64,000 nucleotides of DNA from Flavobacteriales bacterium (GTDB lineage: Bacteria > Bacteroidota > Bacteroidia > Flavobacteriales_D > Sanyastnellaceae), in NCBI GenBank assembly GCA_019694805.1, contig JAIBBG010000008.1:18102-82101 (forward strand), in the 5' to 3' direction. The number at the start of each line of letters is the position of its first letter. The first letter of the stretch is position 1. Shown here piece by piece: positions 8,778 through 17,767 of the stretch. The position numbers were made by a program, and so were the translations under genes. The notes under the pieces were generated by a model. It had not been told where the DNA came from. It was given only the letters and a program-made list of their open reading frames with translations, and did not search any database.

Positions 8778-9818
8778 TCACATCAGCTTATGTAAACTTT
8801 TTGCCCAGGTGTCTGGAGTAATTTTTTTTGCAAGTTCTGTACTCTTGCGACCCATGTCAACCAATTGATGGTGATCTTTCGAAAAGAGTGAGCATAATTT
8901 TTCTTTCAAATCCTGAGCATCTCCTGAACGAAACATATATCCATTTTCACCATGCTTCAGAAATGCTTCTGATGCCCCAACATTCGAAGATAAAATCATA
9001 GGATAGCCGGCAGCAGCGAATTCATGAACAACCACTCCCCATGGCTCAAAGGTACTGGGCAATATGAATGCATCGCCTGTTTGCATAAGTCCGGCAAGGG
9101 CCTCTGGTTGCATAAATCCATGATGGATGATTCCATCTGTTTGTGCGCGTGTCTCCCACAAAGGTCCCGTTCCAGCACAGTGTAATTCCCAATTCTTCGC
9201 TTCCGATGGGCGAAGCGAAGCAAACACACGCCATAACTCAGAAATGAATTTCTCTTCTGCATAACGGCCTGTGTACACAAGTCGCTTAATTCCGGTGTCT
9301 GGTTTGTTCAGCCGATTTTCTGCAATGATTGAAAATGTGGGAACATCACATGAGTATGCACCGGTGATGATATGGTTCGGACTGAAGCCAAGCTTCTTCG
9401 CAAATAGCTCCTGTAAACTGCCTGGAACGAAAGCGTACTCAAACAATGGTTTGATCCGCATTCGACCATACAACGATGACAAATGATGTTTCACACTGCC
9501 ATTCCACTGGTTGTCAAATCCAAGTAATGCCGGTGCTTGCCGATGTTTCAAAGCTTTCAGGTAGGCTACATCAGACCAACCTCCTGAAAAAATGAAATCG
9601 AAGGATGGATCACTGCAAAGTTTCGTCAAATCTTCCTGTCTGAGTTCGTTTCTTTGTAACAGGGTAATGCGCTCGGATAATTTGAAACGGAATGGGGCAT
9701 CTTTGTGCACAGGATATGCAACCAGCACCGCTTCTGTGTCATACTGATCACACAAATGGTTGAGACATGCCACAAAGTATCCTGCAAGTTCCCTGTACAG
9801 GATGAGAATTTTTTTCAT
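8778..9818 (-). CDS. GT-B glycosyltransferase, family 4-like
   Basis: A glycosyltransferase of about 346 residues. The start is taken at the ATG giving MKKILILYRELAGYF, the normal first strand of the fold; an ATG five codons upstream (9833) is possible. The donor half begins near residue 180 (IKRLVYTGRYAEEKFI), and the GT4 motif is in EPWGVVVHEFAAAGYP (about residue 270). It is the first gene of the minus-strand unit running down to 4847. Its start lies only 23 bases from the divergent GNAT gene, so the promoters must reach into coding DNA. Donor and acceptor are unknown. Confidence 0.87.
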   Translation of the reverse strand: MKKILILYRELAGYFVACLNHLCDQYDTEAVLVAYPVHKDAPFRFKLSERITLLQRNELRQEDLTKLCSDPSFDFIFSGGWSDVAYLKALKHRQAPALLGFDNQWNGSVKHHLSSLYGRMRIKPLFEYAFVPGSLQELFAKKLGFSPNHIITGAYSCDVPTFSIIAENRLNKPDTGIKRLVYTGRYAEEKFISELWRVFASLRPSEAKNWELHCAGTGPLWETRAQTDGIIHHGFMQPEALAGLMQTGDAFILPSTFEPWGVVVHEFAAAGYPMILSSNVGASEAFLKHGENGYMFRSGDAQDLKEKLCSLFSKDHHQLVDMGRKSTELAKKITPDTWAKSLHKLM

Positions 9819-9841
9819 ATTAGCCTGCTGCAATTTACAGA

Positions 9842-10795
9842 ATGAGTATGACGATTCAAAAATATGAAGATTGGATGCGCCCTCAGGTCATCGAACTTTT
9901 CAATATGGAATATGGCATTCCAATCGATGAATTCGATCGATTGTTCGGCGATTTCTATGAACATCCGTTTCAAAAGGAACAATGCATCCGCATTGTGTCG
10001 GTGGATGGTAAAAAGGTGGCTGGATTTCAGTCGTTTTTTTATTGGCCTGTGATGGTCAATGGCCAATTGGTGAAGGCATATCAAAGCGGCAATTCACTTG
10101 TACACCCGGATTTTCGCGGGCAACGTCTCTTTGCCAGAATGCTTAATTATATCCACGAACCGGAAAGTGGTTTCCAGTGTGATCTTTTAATTGGTTTCCC
10201 GGTAGAGGCTTCATACAATAGTTTCATTAGAAATGGTTGGTATAATCCTTTCAACTTGCAGTGGTACATTAAACCATTGAATCCGATTCTTTCTATGCTA
10301 TCGAATCCTGAAAAGCAATTGGAAAAAAAATGGAACAACAGAATGAAAGCTGATTTTCAGTTTGATCCGAAAATCGCTGCAGTAGCGCAACAAGGAGCAT
10401 TCGATGATTATCGTTTCAATTATGAAAAGGGCGATTTTTATCGTTTTACATTTGAAGAGAATGGGCTGAAGGCATTCTTTGAGTTAAAAGCACAACGCAG
10501 GAAAAAGGTTATTCGTGAATTGGTGATCGGAAAATTTCTTTCCTCGCATCTTGATGTACCCTTCATACAAAGGGCCTTTGATGGGTTGATCAAAGCAGTA
10601 CGGAAATCATCGAATTTCACCATGATTTCTTGCGCCATCAATCCAGACTCTCCGGAATTGAAACAGGCAATGACACATTGCGGATTTAAACCGATAGATC
10701 GAAAAATTTACTTCATCGCGAAAGGACCGGTTGCTGATCAGATCAAAGATTGGAGCCATTGGTGGATCTACAGAAGCGATATAGATACTTGGTGA
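9842..10795 (+). CDS. GNAT-family N-acyltransferase in the glycan locus
   Basis: A 317-residue protein whose N-terminal half has the GNAT acyl-CoA fold: a first strand near residue 45 (CIRIVSVDGKKVAGF), then the acetyl-CoA loop region HPDFRGQRLFARML (about residue 90) with the R/Q-x-x-G-x pattern. A C-terminal part from about residue 180 could be a second, weaker GNAT-like repeat, ending MTHCGFKPIDRKIYFI. In polysaccharide loci such enzymes usually acetylate an amino sugar. It starts ATGAGTATG, so 9848 is an alternative start. It overlaps the deacetylase gene by one base (TGATG), which suggests a matched acylation/deacetylation pair. The substrate is not known. Confidence 0.78.
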   Translation: MSMTIQKYEDWMRPQVIELFNMEYGIPIDEFDRLFGDFYEHPFQKEQCIRIVSVDGKKVAGFQSFFYWPVMVNGQLVKAYQSGNSLVHPDFRGQRLFARMLNYIHEPESGFQCDLLIGFPVEASYNSFIRNGWYNPFNLQWYIKPLNPILSMLSNPEKQLEKKWNNRMKADFQFDPKIAAVAQQGAFDDYRFNYEKGDFYRFTFEENGLKAFFELKAQRRKKVIRELVIGKFLSSHLDVPFIQRAFDGLIKAVRKSSNFTMISCAINPDSPELKQAMTHCGFKPIDRKIYFIAKGPVADQIKDWSHWWIYRSDIDTW

Positions 10796-11628
10796 TGGGA
10801 AGACTTGCTGATCTCTACAAAAGTTTCGTTGGCCATTTGGAGTATTCACTCGGTGGTTGGAATTATCCTGCCGATGAAATGATCGTGTTGTGCATGCACA
10901 GTACTCCGGCGGATAGAATGAAGGAGTTTGAAAGAATCACTGAGCTGATCACAAAACACTTCAAACCGATACACCCATCGCAATTGAATGCCTATTTCAA
11001 CGGTGAAATGAAGGAGGGACCTTATGTCTTGTTCACTTTTGATGATGGATTAAAAAACAACCTTCACGTAGCGAGTTACCTCGCAAATCGTGGTATAGGC
11101 GCGTACTTTTTTCTGGTGCCTGATTTTATATCGAGCACTGAACCTATGACGTATTACCGAAAAAATATCCGGCAGATCATTGATGCTTCCTTAGATAAAC
11201 TTGAAGAGGATTTTTCGTGTATGAACAAGGAAGAGGTCGCGTCGCTCATGCACCATGGACATATGATCGGCTCTCATACCATGTCGCATTTATTGAGGGC
11301 CAGCTCTTCCAATGCTGATGTTGTGCGCGAAGTATCAGAAAGTCAAAAGTTATTGTCCAGTTGGTTTCAAATGAATGTGCCTGCGTTTTGTTCTGTGATT
11401 CAAACAACTTTATCGATCAATGCACGGGCTAAGTCTGAAATTCAAAATCAATACACATTTCATTTTACCACATATCCCGGTTTGAATGGCACGGAAAAAA
11501 ATCCTCAATTGATCTTCAGAAGAAATATTGAAGTGAATTGGGGTTCAGGAAAAATCAAGTATGCGCTGGGGAAATGGGACCTTCGTCGGTGGAAGGCTCA
11601 GATAGCTGCTTTTCGCGAGCTGCGATAG
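10795..11628 (+). CDS. NodB-type polysaccharide deacetylase
   Basis: A carbohydrate esterase 4 (NodB homology) protein of about 277 residues that would remove N- or O-acetyl groups from a glycan. Visible motifs are the catalytic-base segment FTFDDGLKNN (about residue 80, Asp-Asp) and the metal-binding GSHTMSH (about residue 158, His-x3-His). The later motifs are less clear. The start at 10795 overlaps the GNAT stop in TGATG. No signal peptide is seen, so it may act on lipid-linked intermediates in the cytoplasm or be exported in another way. Its last 74 bases overlap antisense the 3' end of the polymerase gene. Confidence 0.85.
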   Translation: MGRLADLYKSFVGHLEYSLGGWNYPADEMIVLCMHSTPADRMKEFERITELITKHFKPIHPSQLNAYFNGEMKEGPYVLFTFDDGLKNNLHVASYLANRGIGAYFFLVPDFISSTEPMTYYRKNIRQIIDASLDKLEEDFSCMNKEEVASLMHHGHMIGSHTMSHLLRASSSNADVVREVSESQKLLSSWFQMNVPAFCSVIQTTLSINARAKSEIQNQYTFHFTTYPGLNGTEKNPQLIFRRNIEVNWGSGKIKYALGKWDLRRWKAQIAAFRELR

Positions 11629-12877
11629 ACTCTGCTTCAAGTTTTTCTACCTTCAGGTTGTTGTTGTAAATCTTGAGGTAATAGAACATCCAAAGGAAAA
11701 GCGGAAATCCATTCAAGAAATAGTGTCCCTGACGGATGAGCTGTATGATGATGATCAAAGCAATACCATTCGACATCACCCAGATTTCATCATCCGCCGC
11801 GCGAGGTTTAAATATCCAACAACGCACCAAAAGCGAAATCATGATCAGAATACCATATAAACCAGTTTCTGACATCAATCTCAAAAACATGGAATTCGCA
11901 TCCATCTTGTTGAAGTCGATTTGAACTGCTCCTTCAATATTGGTCAGGGTGTATTTATCAAATGCAATGGGGTGAGACCCAAGTCCTGTGCCCATCAATG
12001 GATGGGCTTTGAAATTCTCCCAAGCGATGTGAGAATTGTTGTACAATACGAAACTACTACCATGAATGTCATAGGAATAAATGTTTTCAGTGGTGTAGAT
12101 TTCAATGGTACCATCCCATCGGTCGCGGAACTCAGGTACGTTTTTGTAGGAATAGTCAGTGATGACAATCAACAACGGTACGAATATGAGTGAGTACTTC
12201 ACAAATCCAAGATTCAACAGAAGGAGAACAATGGTCAGGAAGATACCCAGGATACCCAAGCTGGAAAACGAAAGAGGATAGATCAGCATGATGATGATAC
12301 TCTGCTGTTTCGTAATAAAGAATGCTTTTCGCTGCATCACATTATGCACGGCCACAAAAAAGGCAGGCGCAATGACAGCCGCGAAATATGCCGGCTCAGA
12401 AAGGACTGAACTCATGCGAACCCCAAGACCTCCGGGACTCGGATTCCACTTGTTGAATATCCAGAGGAAGTTATAACCCGGCTTGAATCCAACCGTAAAT
12501 GAAACGAGCTGAAACGCACCAATAAGCGTGACGATATAAGCCGATTTCATGTAATACTTGAAGATGAGCTTCAGGTCGAAATCAAATGCCTGTATCACAT
12601 AGTGATAGAACATGGTAGAGGCAAAGAAGCCGATGAAAATTTTGAAAAACTGATCAAATGTGTTGTCACCGATCAGACTATACATCACTCCTGAAATGAA
12701 CAATGGAAGAAACACGAGCACCGGCCACTTCGGAATACCGTATCGAACGAAAAAAGCAGGAAAGTACAAGGCGAAAATCAGGTAGGCGAGATAGAACTCA
12801 AAAGGTACCTTGAAGAATACATACGAAAACGCATATAGACTGGCGAATATGGCAAATACTGTGATTCTTTGAAACAT
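11555..12877 (-). CDS. O-antigen ligase/polymerase-like membrane protein (Wzy/WaaL type)
   Basis: A 440-residue integral membrane protein with about ten to twelve hydrophobic segments between residues 5 and 410. A large loop after about residue 240 contains GTGLGSHPIAF, like the periplasmic loop of O-antigen polymerases and ligases (HNxxL region of the Wzy_C family). Role: joining or polymerising undecaprenyl-linked repeat units on the periplasmic face. The C-terminal 30 residues are hydrophilic and charged and are encoded across the convergent deacetylase gene (74-base tail-to-tail overlap). It starts two bases after the acyltransferase stop. Polymerase versus ligase cannot be decided. Confidence 0.8.
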   Translation of the reverse strand: MFQRITVFAIFASLYAFSYVFFKVPFEFYLAYLIFALYFPAFFVRYGIPKWPVLVFLPLFISGVMYSLIGDNTFDQFFKIFIGFFASTMFYHYVIQAFDFDLKLIFKYYMKSAYIVTLIGAFQLVSFTVGFKPGYNFLWIFNKWNPSPGGLGVRMSSVLSEPAYFAAVIAPAFFVAVHNVMQRKAFFITKQQSIIIMLIYPLSFSSLGILGIFLTIVLLLLNLGFVKYSLIFVPLLIVITDYSYKNVPEFRDRWDGTIEIYTTENIYSYDIHGSSFVLYNNSHIAWENFKAHPLMGTGLGSHPIAFDKYTLTNIEGAVQIDFNKMDANSMFLRLMSETGLYGILIMISLLVRCWIFKPRAADDEIWVMSNGIALIIIIQLIRQGHYFLNGFPLFLWMFYYLKIYNNNLKVEKLEAESIAAREKQLSEPSTDEGPISPAHT

Positions 12878-12879
12878 GC

Positions 12880-14166
12880 TCAGTTCTCTCTTGCGTCATC
12901 ACCGCTGATTACAGTGGTGAATTTTCGTTTACGTAATATAAATTTCTTTTCAAAATAGTAATAACTCAAAGCTGATACAGCAATGGTCAGTGGTATGCTC
13001 AGGGCATATAACAATAGACTTTGCCATCCTTCCAAACGTTCAGGAAAATGAAAGATTTTGTCCAAAACATGAAAGGAAAATGTGATGCATATCAAATGGT
13101 ACATGTAGATTCCATAGGAAATGCGACCCAGAAAATCAAAGACCCGGTTGCGCAGTTTCAATATGGAGTTCTCATTGGCGGCTACGTTCATGATGATGAT
13201 CAAAAATGGCACGCTGAACAACAAATATAGGCCATTGTAAAGTGACTTGGGGGTGAAGAGAACAATGGAGGGAATACTAAGCAGGGTGAGAATTTGAATG
13301 GGTTTCGAATAGATCAAGCGAAGCCAAACCTTTCGTTGATCAAATATCAAACAGGCACCAATCCCGCCCATGGCCATGGCTTCGAATTTCAACGTTCCAA
13401 TGAATCTCTTGAGCGTCTCTACCGGCGATGATATCATCAAATCCGGATCAAGTTTGGGTATTTTGAAAATGTGATTGATGGCAAAATAAACGGATAGCTT
13501 TACGACCAACACGACCACAAGGAAATAAATGATGGTTCGCATGGGTTTTTTTGAAAACTTCAGCAACACAGGCCAAAACAAATAGAATTGCTCTTCAACG
13601 CCGATACTCCATAGCTGACCTATGTTCGGTGCGCCTTCCATCACGGTGGCAAATGATAAATTGGGCAGCATGAATAGGTGTCCAATGACGTTGATCGCAA
13701 AATGTTTGAATAGATCTATTTCCTGCGACTTGATGTCGAACATGGCCAAATGGGGTAAAACAAAAAGCCCTAGAACGACAATCAAATAATACAACGGCCA
13801 AATCCTCAGAATACGGCGGATATAGAACTTCTTGATCGATACTGTTGAGCTTACGCGACGTTCTTCCAACAACAAGTACGTGATGAGGAAACCACTGAGA
13901 ACAAAGAAGAATATTACACCCATGTATCCGCCTTGCGTCACAAACGGACTGATCCAGTGAATCGGCGCAAGGTCGCCATCGCGAAAAATGGATTGCCAGG
14001 CGTTGCCTTGAATCCAGTAATCGGTTTTGAGCCAATAGATATCACCGTGAAAGAGAATTTTTTTCGTGAATTCAACATGCGTTACCAGCACAGCAAATGC
14101 AGCGAAAAACCTCAAGGCATTCAACCCGGGAAAGTAAGTCTTAGAAATGTTCGTTTGCTCAGACAC
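12880..14166 (-). CDS. Acyltransferase-3 family membrane O-acyltransferase (OafA-like)
   Basis: A 428-residue polytopic membrane protein of the acyltransferase-3 family, which O-acetylates (or otherwise acylates) surface glycans. Visible features are the N-terminal helix with the catalytic His (AVLVTHVEF, about residue 26), FFFVLSGFLITYLLLEERR (about residue 90), GQLWSIGVEEQFYLFWP (about residue 180) and some ten hydrophobic segments. The C-terminus is the usual FEKKFI plus a basic tail. It lies between the polymerase and glycosyltransferase genes on the minus strand. A second, shorter family member lies at 21612-22661. Confidence 0.9.
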   Translation of the reverse strand: MSEQTNISKTYFPGLNALRFFAAFAVLVTHVEFTKKILFHGDIYWLKTDYWIQGNAWQSIFRDGDLAPIHWISPFVTQGGYMGVIFFFVLSGFLITYLLLEERRVSSTVSIKKFYIRRILRIWPLYYLIVVLGLFVLPHLAMFDIKSQEIDLFKHFAINVIGHLFMLPNLSFATVMEGAPNIGQLWSIGVEEQFYLFWPVLLKFSKKPMRTIIYFLVVVLVVKLSVYFAINHIFKIPKLDPDLMISSPVETLKRFIGTLKFEAMAMGGIGACLIFDQRKVWLRLIYSKPIQILTLLSIPSIVLFTPKSLYNGLYLLFSVPFLIIIMNVAANENSILKLRNRVFDFLGRISYGIYMYHLICITFSFHVLDKIFHFPERLEGWQSLLLYALSIPLTIAVSALSYYYFEKKFILRKRKFTTVISGDDAREN

Positions 14167-14178
14167 AGGGCCGCGAAG

Positions 14179-15336
14179 TTACGAATTCGGCTGTATGCGC
14201 TGTGAAATTCTCAATGCGGTAAGTGCTCCGATTTTTTCCCAGGTAAACTCTCTGATCTGACGAAGACTGGCTTCTTGCTTCGTACGTAGCGAGGCATCAT
14301 CCATTTTTGAAATGTGAAGGATTTGTTCTTCCAGTGACTTTATATCGCCAGGCAGGACAAACCAACCGTTTTCTGATGTCACTACCGAAGCAACGGCGCC
14401 TACATCCGTGCCCAATACGGCAAGCCCTCTGGCCATGCCTTCCATGATCACATTCGGCATGCCTTCTGAATGTGAGGGGGTCACCAGTACACCACAACGA
14501 TCCAGAATTTTTTTGATTTCATTTTTGTCAGAAATGGAACCGTGATACGTAACCTGATCTGATTTGATTTTCGCAGATGGTGGTATGGGGCCGATAAAAT
14601 GGAAATGAAATTTAGTTTGTCCCGCAAGATGGCTGATGGCAGCATTGATTTCTTCTATGCCTTTTCTTCGCTCATATCGTCCTATAAAAACAAAGTCACG
14701 ATTTACGCGCTCAGGAAGTCGATCTGCAATCCAGGTTTGATCAATTCCTGTCGGTATCTCTATGATAGCATCACGAACGATTTGAAGATCTCGGAGTAAT
14801 TGGGTGATCTTACCTCCATATGAGAAAATATAATCTGCATGATAATTATTCCATTTTGTTGGTCCTGAAAGCATCCAGTTGTGAATCCTCATTTTGAAAT
14901 TGGCCGGCTTCTGAAACATCTCATAACCATGAAATTTCAAACCAATTTTCGGAAGTTTTTTGCCCTTCGATTTCTGCTCCATGAAATACCATGCAGTAAA
15001 TCCTTTGGCATAGATGAAGTCAAATTCATTCAACCTGTCTTTCAACTTGTCGTAAATCTGCCGCGAATAGATATACGATTCTTTGAGGTAATGGCCGGGA
15101 TACCAAGCTGGTGCTGGAAATTTCATGCCGATCACCTCCATGTTTTTCATAGCTTCTGCGCCAAACACATGGAGTAGTTCTTCCTGATCTGGAACTTTGG
15201 CCGATGATGCCACACAATGTACAAGCGTGACCTGATGTCCCAACAATGCCAATTGCTGTGCAAGACTGAAAGAATGTTTCTGCATACCACCAATGACAAA
15301 TGGCTGAATTCCGTCAGTAAGAATCAATAACCTCAT
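14179..15336 (-). CDS. GT-B glycosyltransferase, family 4
   Basis: A 385-residue family 4 glycosyltransferase. The N-terminus LLILTDGIQPFVIGGMQKHSFSLAQQL carries the typical G-G-M-x-x-H loop of retaining GT-B enzymes. The donor domain begins near residue 195 (RDFVFIGRYERRKGI), with the signature SHSEGMPNVIMEGMA (about residue 295, Glu-x7-Glu). It overlaps the upstream glycosyltransferase by four bases and is followed after 12 bases by the acyltransferase. It is part of the long neuB-to-polymerase unit. Donor sugar is unknown. Confidence 0.92.
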   Translation of the reverse strand: MRLLILTDGIQPFVIGGMQKHSFSLAQQLALLGHQVTLVHCVASSAKVPDQEELLHVFGAEAMKNMEVIGMKFPAPAWYPGHYLKESYIYSRQIYDKLKDRLNEFDFIYAKGFTAWYFMEQKSKGKKLPKIGLKFHGYEMFQKPANFKMRIHNWMLSGPTKWNNYHADYIFSYGGKITQLLRDLQIVRDAIIEIPTGIDQTWIADRLPERVNRDFVFIGRYERRKGIEEINAAISHLAGQTKFHFHFIGPIPPSAKIKSDQVTYHGSISDKNEIKKILDRCGVLVTPSHSEGMPNVIMEGMARGLAVLGTDVGAVASVVTSENGWFVLPGDIKSLEEQILHISKMDDASLRTKQEASLRQIREFTWEKIGALTALRISQRIQPNS

Positions 15337-16511
15337 TTCATCGCCTCCAATATCTTGTCACTTACATGTTGCCATGTATGATGTTGTTTTACTTGATTAC
15401 AAAAGTGTTGCGCCATCGCTTTGGTGGATGACATATCTTCAGTCATAAAGGTGAGTGCATCAACCAGTGCGGATTCATCATCCGGTATCAACAAGCCATC
15501 TTCACCGTGCTTCATCACGTCACGAACAGGAACAACATCTGGAGCAATGATGCCTTTGTTCATCACACCGTACTCAAATATTTTCACTGGCGAACCATAC
15601 CAATTACTGCGAGCCATCACCGTGATGTCCATAGCTTCAATGTAGTCGTAAACTTCGCGGTGCGGTACATTTCCAGTGAACAAGACCATATGCTCTAATC
15701 CTGATTGTTTGACGGTTGTTTTCAATTGTCCCAGAATTTCACCATCACCTACAATAAGCAAACGAAGATTATTCTGACCTTTTTTCACCAATGTTGAAAA
15801 TGCAGAAATCAATAAGTCTACTCCGTGATATGGAAAAATGGATCCAACAAATCCAACAACAAGATCCTGTGCACCAGCATTCAGCTTTTTTCGAATGGCC
15901 GCTACTTTCTCGGATTGAATGTGAATATTCGCTGGATTTACCGCATTAGGTGTTACAATGATTTTATTTTCTGATCCTTTCACACGATCAGTGAGATATT
16001 GTTTCAATGCCGTTGAAACAACGAATGTTTTACGTGTTGCTTCTACCTGCGATTTTTCATTCAATTCGGATCTGCGATGAAAAATACTCGTACCATTCAT
16101 CTCACTTTTTTCTTCAGGATAGGGAGCGTTGATCTCGCAGAAATAAGGAGTATTCGTGCTTTGAGCTGCTCTGTATCCTGCACCCATGAGATAATAGGCA
16201 CGTTCATAAATGACGTCTGGTTTTTCTTTCGCAATAAGCGCTTCCAACTGTTGCTGCAATTGACGATCGAGCCGCAAGAGGGAGTAATCTTTCAAACTCT
16301 GCCAGATATATTCTGGAATGAATTTTTTCCAGGCTCTTTGCTTAATTTGTATAGCTTGATTTCCTTCAATGTGCTCACCTCCGGCGATGAATCTGATCAC
16401 TTCATGTCCGCTGTTTTCAAATCCACGTATCACTTCCCTGATATGCGTACCTGGACCACTTGGCGCTGCCATGTTCACATGCGGATGCGGACTGAAGTAA
16501 AGTATTTTCAA
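15333..16511 (-). CDS. GT-B glycosyltransferase, family 4
   Basis: A 392-residue family 4 glycosyltransferase. The start KILYFSPHPHVNMAAPSGPGTHIREVI is the acceptor-domain loop. The donor domain starts at about residue 218 (VVGFVGSIFPYHGVDLLI), and the donor-binding end reads MARSNWYGSPVKIFEYGVMN (about residue 298), with the second conserved Glu present and the first replaced in context by Ser/Pro, a variation common in GT4. It overlaps both neighbours by four bases (ATGA), showing tight translational coupling in the neuB operon. Specificity is unknown. Confidence 0.91.
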   Translation of the reverse strand: MKILYFSPHPHVNMAAPSGPGTHIREVIRGFENSGHEVIRFIAGGEHIEGNQAIQIKQRAWKKFIPEYIWQSLKDYSLLRLDRQLQQQLEALIAKEKPDVIYERAYYLMGAGYRAAQSTNTPYFCEINAPYPEEKSEMNGTSIFHRRSELNEKSQVEATRKTFVVSTALKQYLTDRVKGSENKIIVTPNAVNPANIHIQSEKVAAIRKKLNAGAQDLVVGFVGSIFPYHGVDLLISAFSTLVKKGQNNLRLLIVGDGEILGQLKTTVKQSGLEHMVLFTGNVPHREVYDYIEAMDITVMARSNWYGSPVKIFEYGVMNKGIIAPDVVPVRDVMKHGEDGLLIPDDESALVDALTFMTEDMSSTKAMAQHFCNQVKQHHTWQHVSDKILEAMK

Positions 16512-17767
16512 ACGAAGAATTTTTTGAGTTGTGTTGTTACTGCCGGTAAGCTGTATTGCTCAATAGGAAATGAAGAATCGAATGACGAACTTCCATGCCT
16601 GATTGCATCGATGATTTCTGCAAGGTTACTGCCTTCACGGTTCAGGATGTAGCCGAGATGATTGTCGCGCACAAATTTCGTCACTTCTCCTTCTTCACTA
16701 ATCACAATGAATGGTTTGCGACACGCCATGATCTCGAAAAACTTGGTGGTTCTGTCGTCTTTCTTATGAACTGGCAAAATGATGAGTGAAGCATCCGCAT
16801 CAGACAATTCTTGAAAAATCTTCTTGCCAATGCCTGCCATGATTTTCACACAAGATAAATCGCTCAATGTCCTGTCTTCATGCTTATTTGTAAATATGCG
16901 AAGGTCAATGCTTTCAAATGTCGCTAAATCTTGTTCGCGTATTTTTTGAAGTGCACGACTTAACAATTGCAATTCTCTATGAATACCTGTGTAAAGATCT
17001 CCGCCATACACAATGCGTATTCCAGATGTTTTTTTATTCTCCAACCGAACAATGTCCGAAGGATCATAACAATGAGTGACAACTTCAAACTGTGGTTGTG
17101 GCCCGCCTTGTTGGGATGAATACTCGTGCAATTCTTCTGTGAGATATTGGTAAGGCGTAATCACTACATCAGCATGTTGAAGTATATGGGTTTGTTTCCG
17201 TTCTTCTTCCTTGCGTCTTGAACCATCCAATCCTGGCATACCATAGTTTCGAGCGTTCAACCAGGGATCGCGATAATCTATAATCAAACGAAGGTCTTGG
17301 TGTTTTTCCTTGAGTGTGGCTACATCATACAGCATCCTCCATGGTGCACCTGTTGCGCAAATATTCTTTATTTTTTCTTCTGATATCAGTGTAGTTGCTA
17401 GGTCACATAGTCGTTGACCCCAACCTATGGAAATATCATAAATCGTCCCTTTCTCAGATCGTTCCAATTTTCTTCTGTACCACCTGTACATGATCCTCGA
17501 CCAGATGTCTTTTTTGGGATGAGAAAACAAAACGGGATATGCTCTTGGCAACGAATGAACGATGATGTTCGGATGTTTTACATCTTCGGACCAATAAGAT
17601 TGATCTTCTCCGAATACTGCATCTGCCTTAATCACATGCACAATATATCCATCCATGGCAAGCTGGCGTGCAAACTTTGCCCATCGTCTGCCTCCGATTC
17701 CACTATTGGGCGGAAAATCGTAGTTGAAGATCAATATTTTTTTTCCGGATGCCATCGTACGGATCAT
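16508..17767 (-). CDS. GT-B glycosyltransferase
   Basis: A 419-residue GT-B-type protein. After a short leader, KKILIFNYDFPPNSGIGGRRWAKFARQL gives the acceptor loop (PP-x-x-x-G-G-x-R). The donor half starts near residue 228 (IRIVYGGDLYTGIHREL), and the conserved end is LPVHKKDDRTTKFFEIMACRKP (Lys-Phe-Phe-Glu). The start at 17767 overlaps the upstream stop as ATGA; an internal ATG four codons later is possible. It resembles glycosyltransferases found beside nonulosonate genes, but no specific donor can be named. Confidence 0.85.
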   Translation of the reverse strand: MIRTMASGKKILIFNYDFPPNSGIGGRRWAKFARQLAMDGYIVHVIKADAVFGEDQSYWSEDVKHPNIIVHSLPRAYPVLFSHPKKDIWSRIMYRWYRRKLERSEKGTIYDISIGWGQRLCDLATTLISEEKIKNICATGAPWRMLYDVATLKEKHQDLRLIIDYRDPWLNARNYGMPGLDGSRRKEEERKQTHILQHADVVITPYQYLTEELHEYSSQQGGPQPQFEVVTHCYDPSDIVRLENKKTSGIRIVYGGDLYTGIHRELQLLSRALQKIREQDLATFESIDLRIFTNKHEDRTLSDLSCVKIMAGIGKKIFQELSDADASLIILPVHKKDDRTTKFFEIMACRKPFIVISEEGEVTKFVRDNHLGYILNREGSNLAEIIDAIRHGSSSFDSSFPIEQYSLPAVTTQLKKFFV

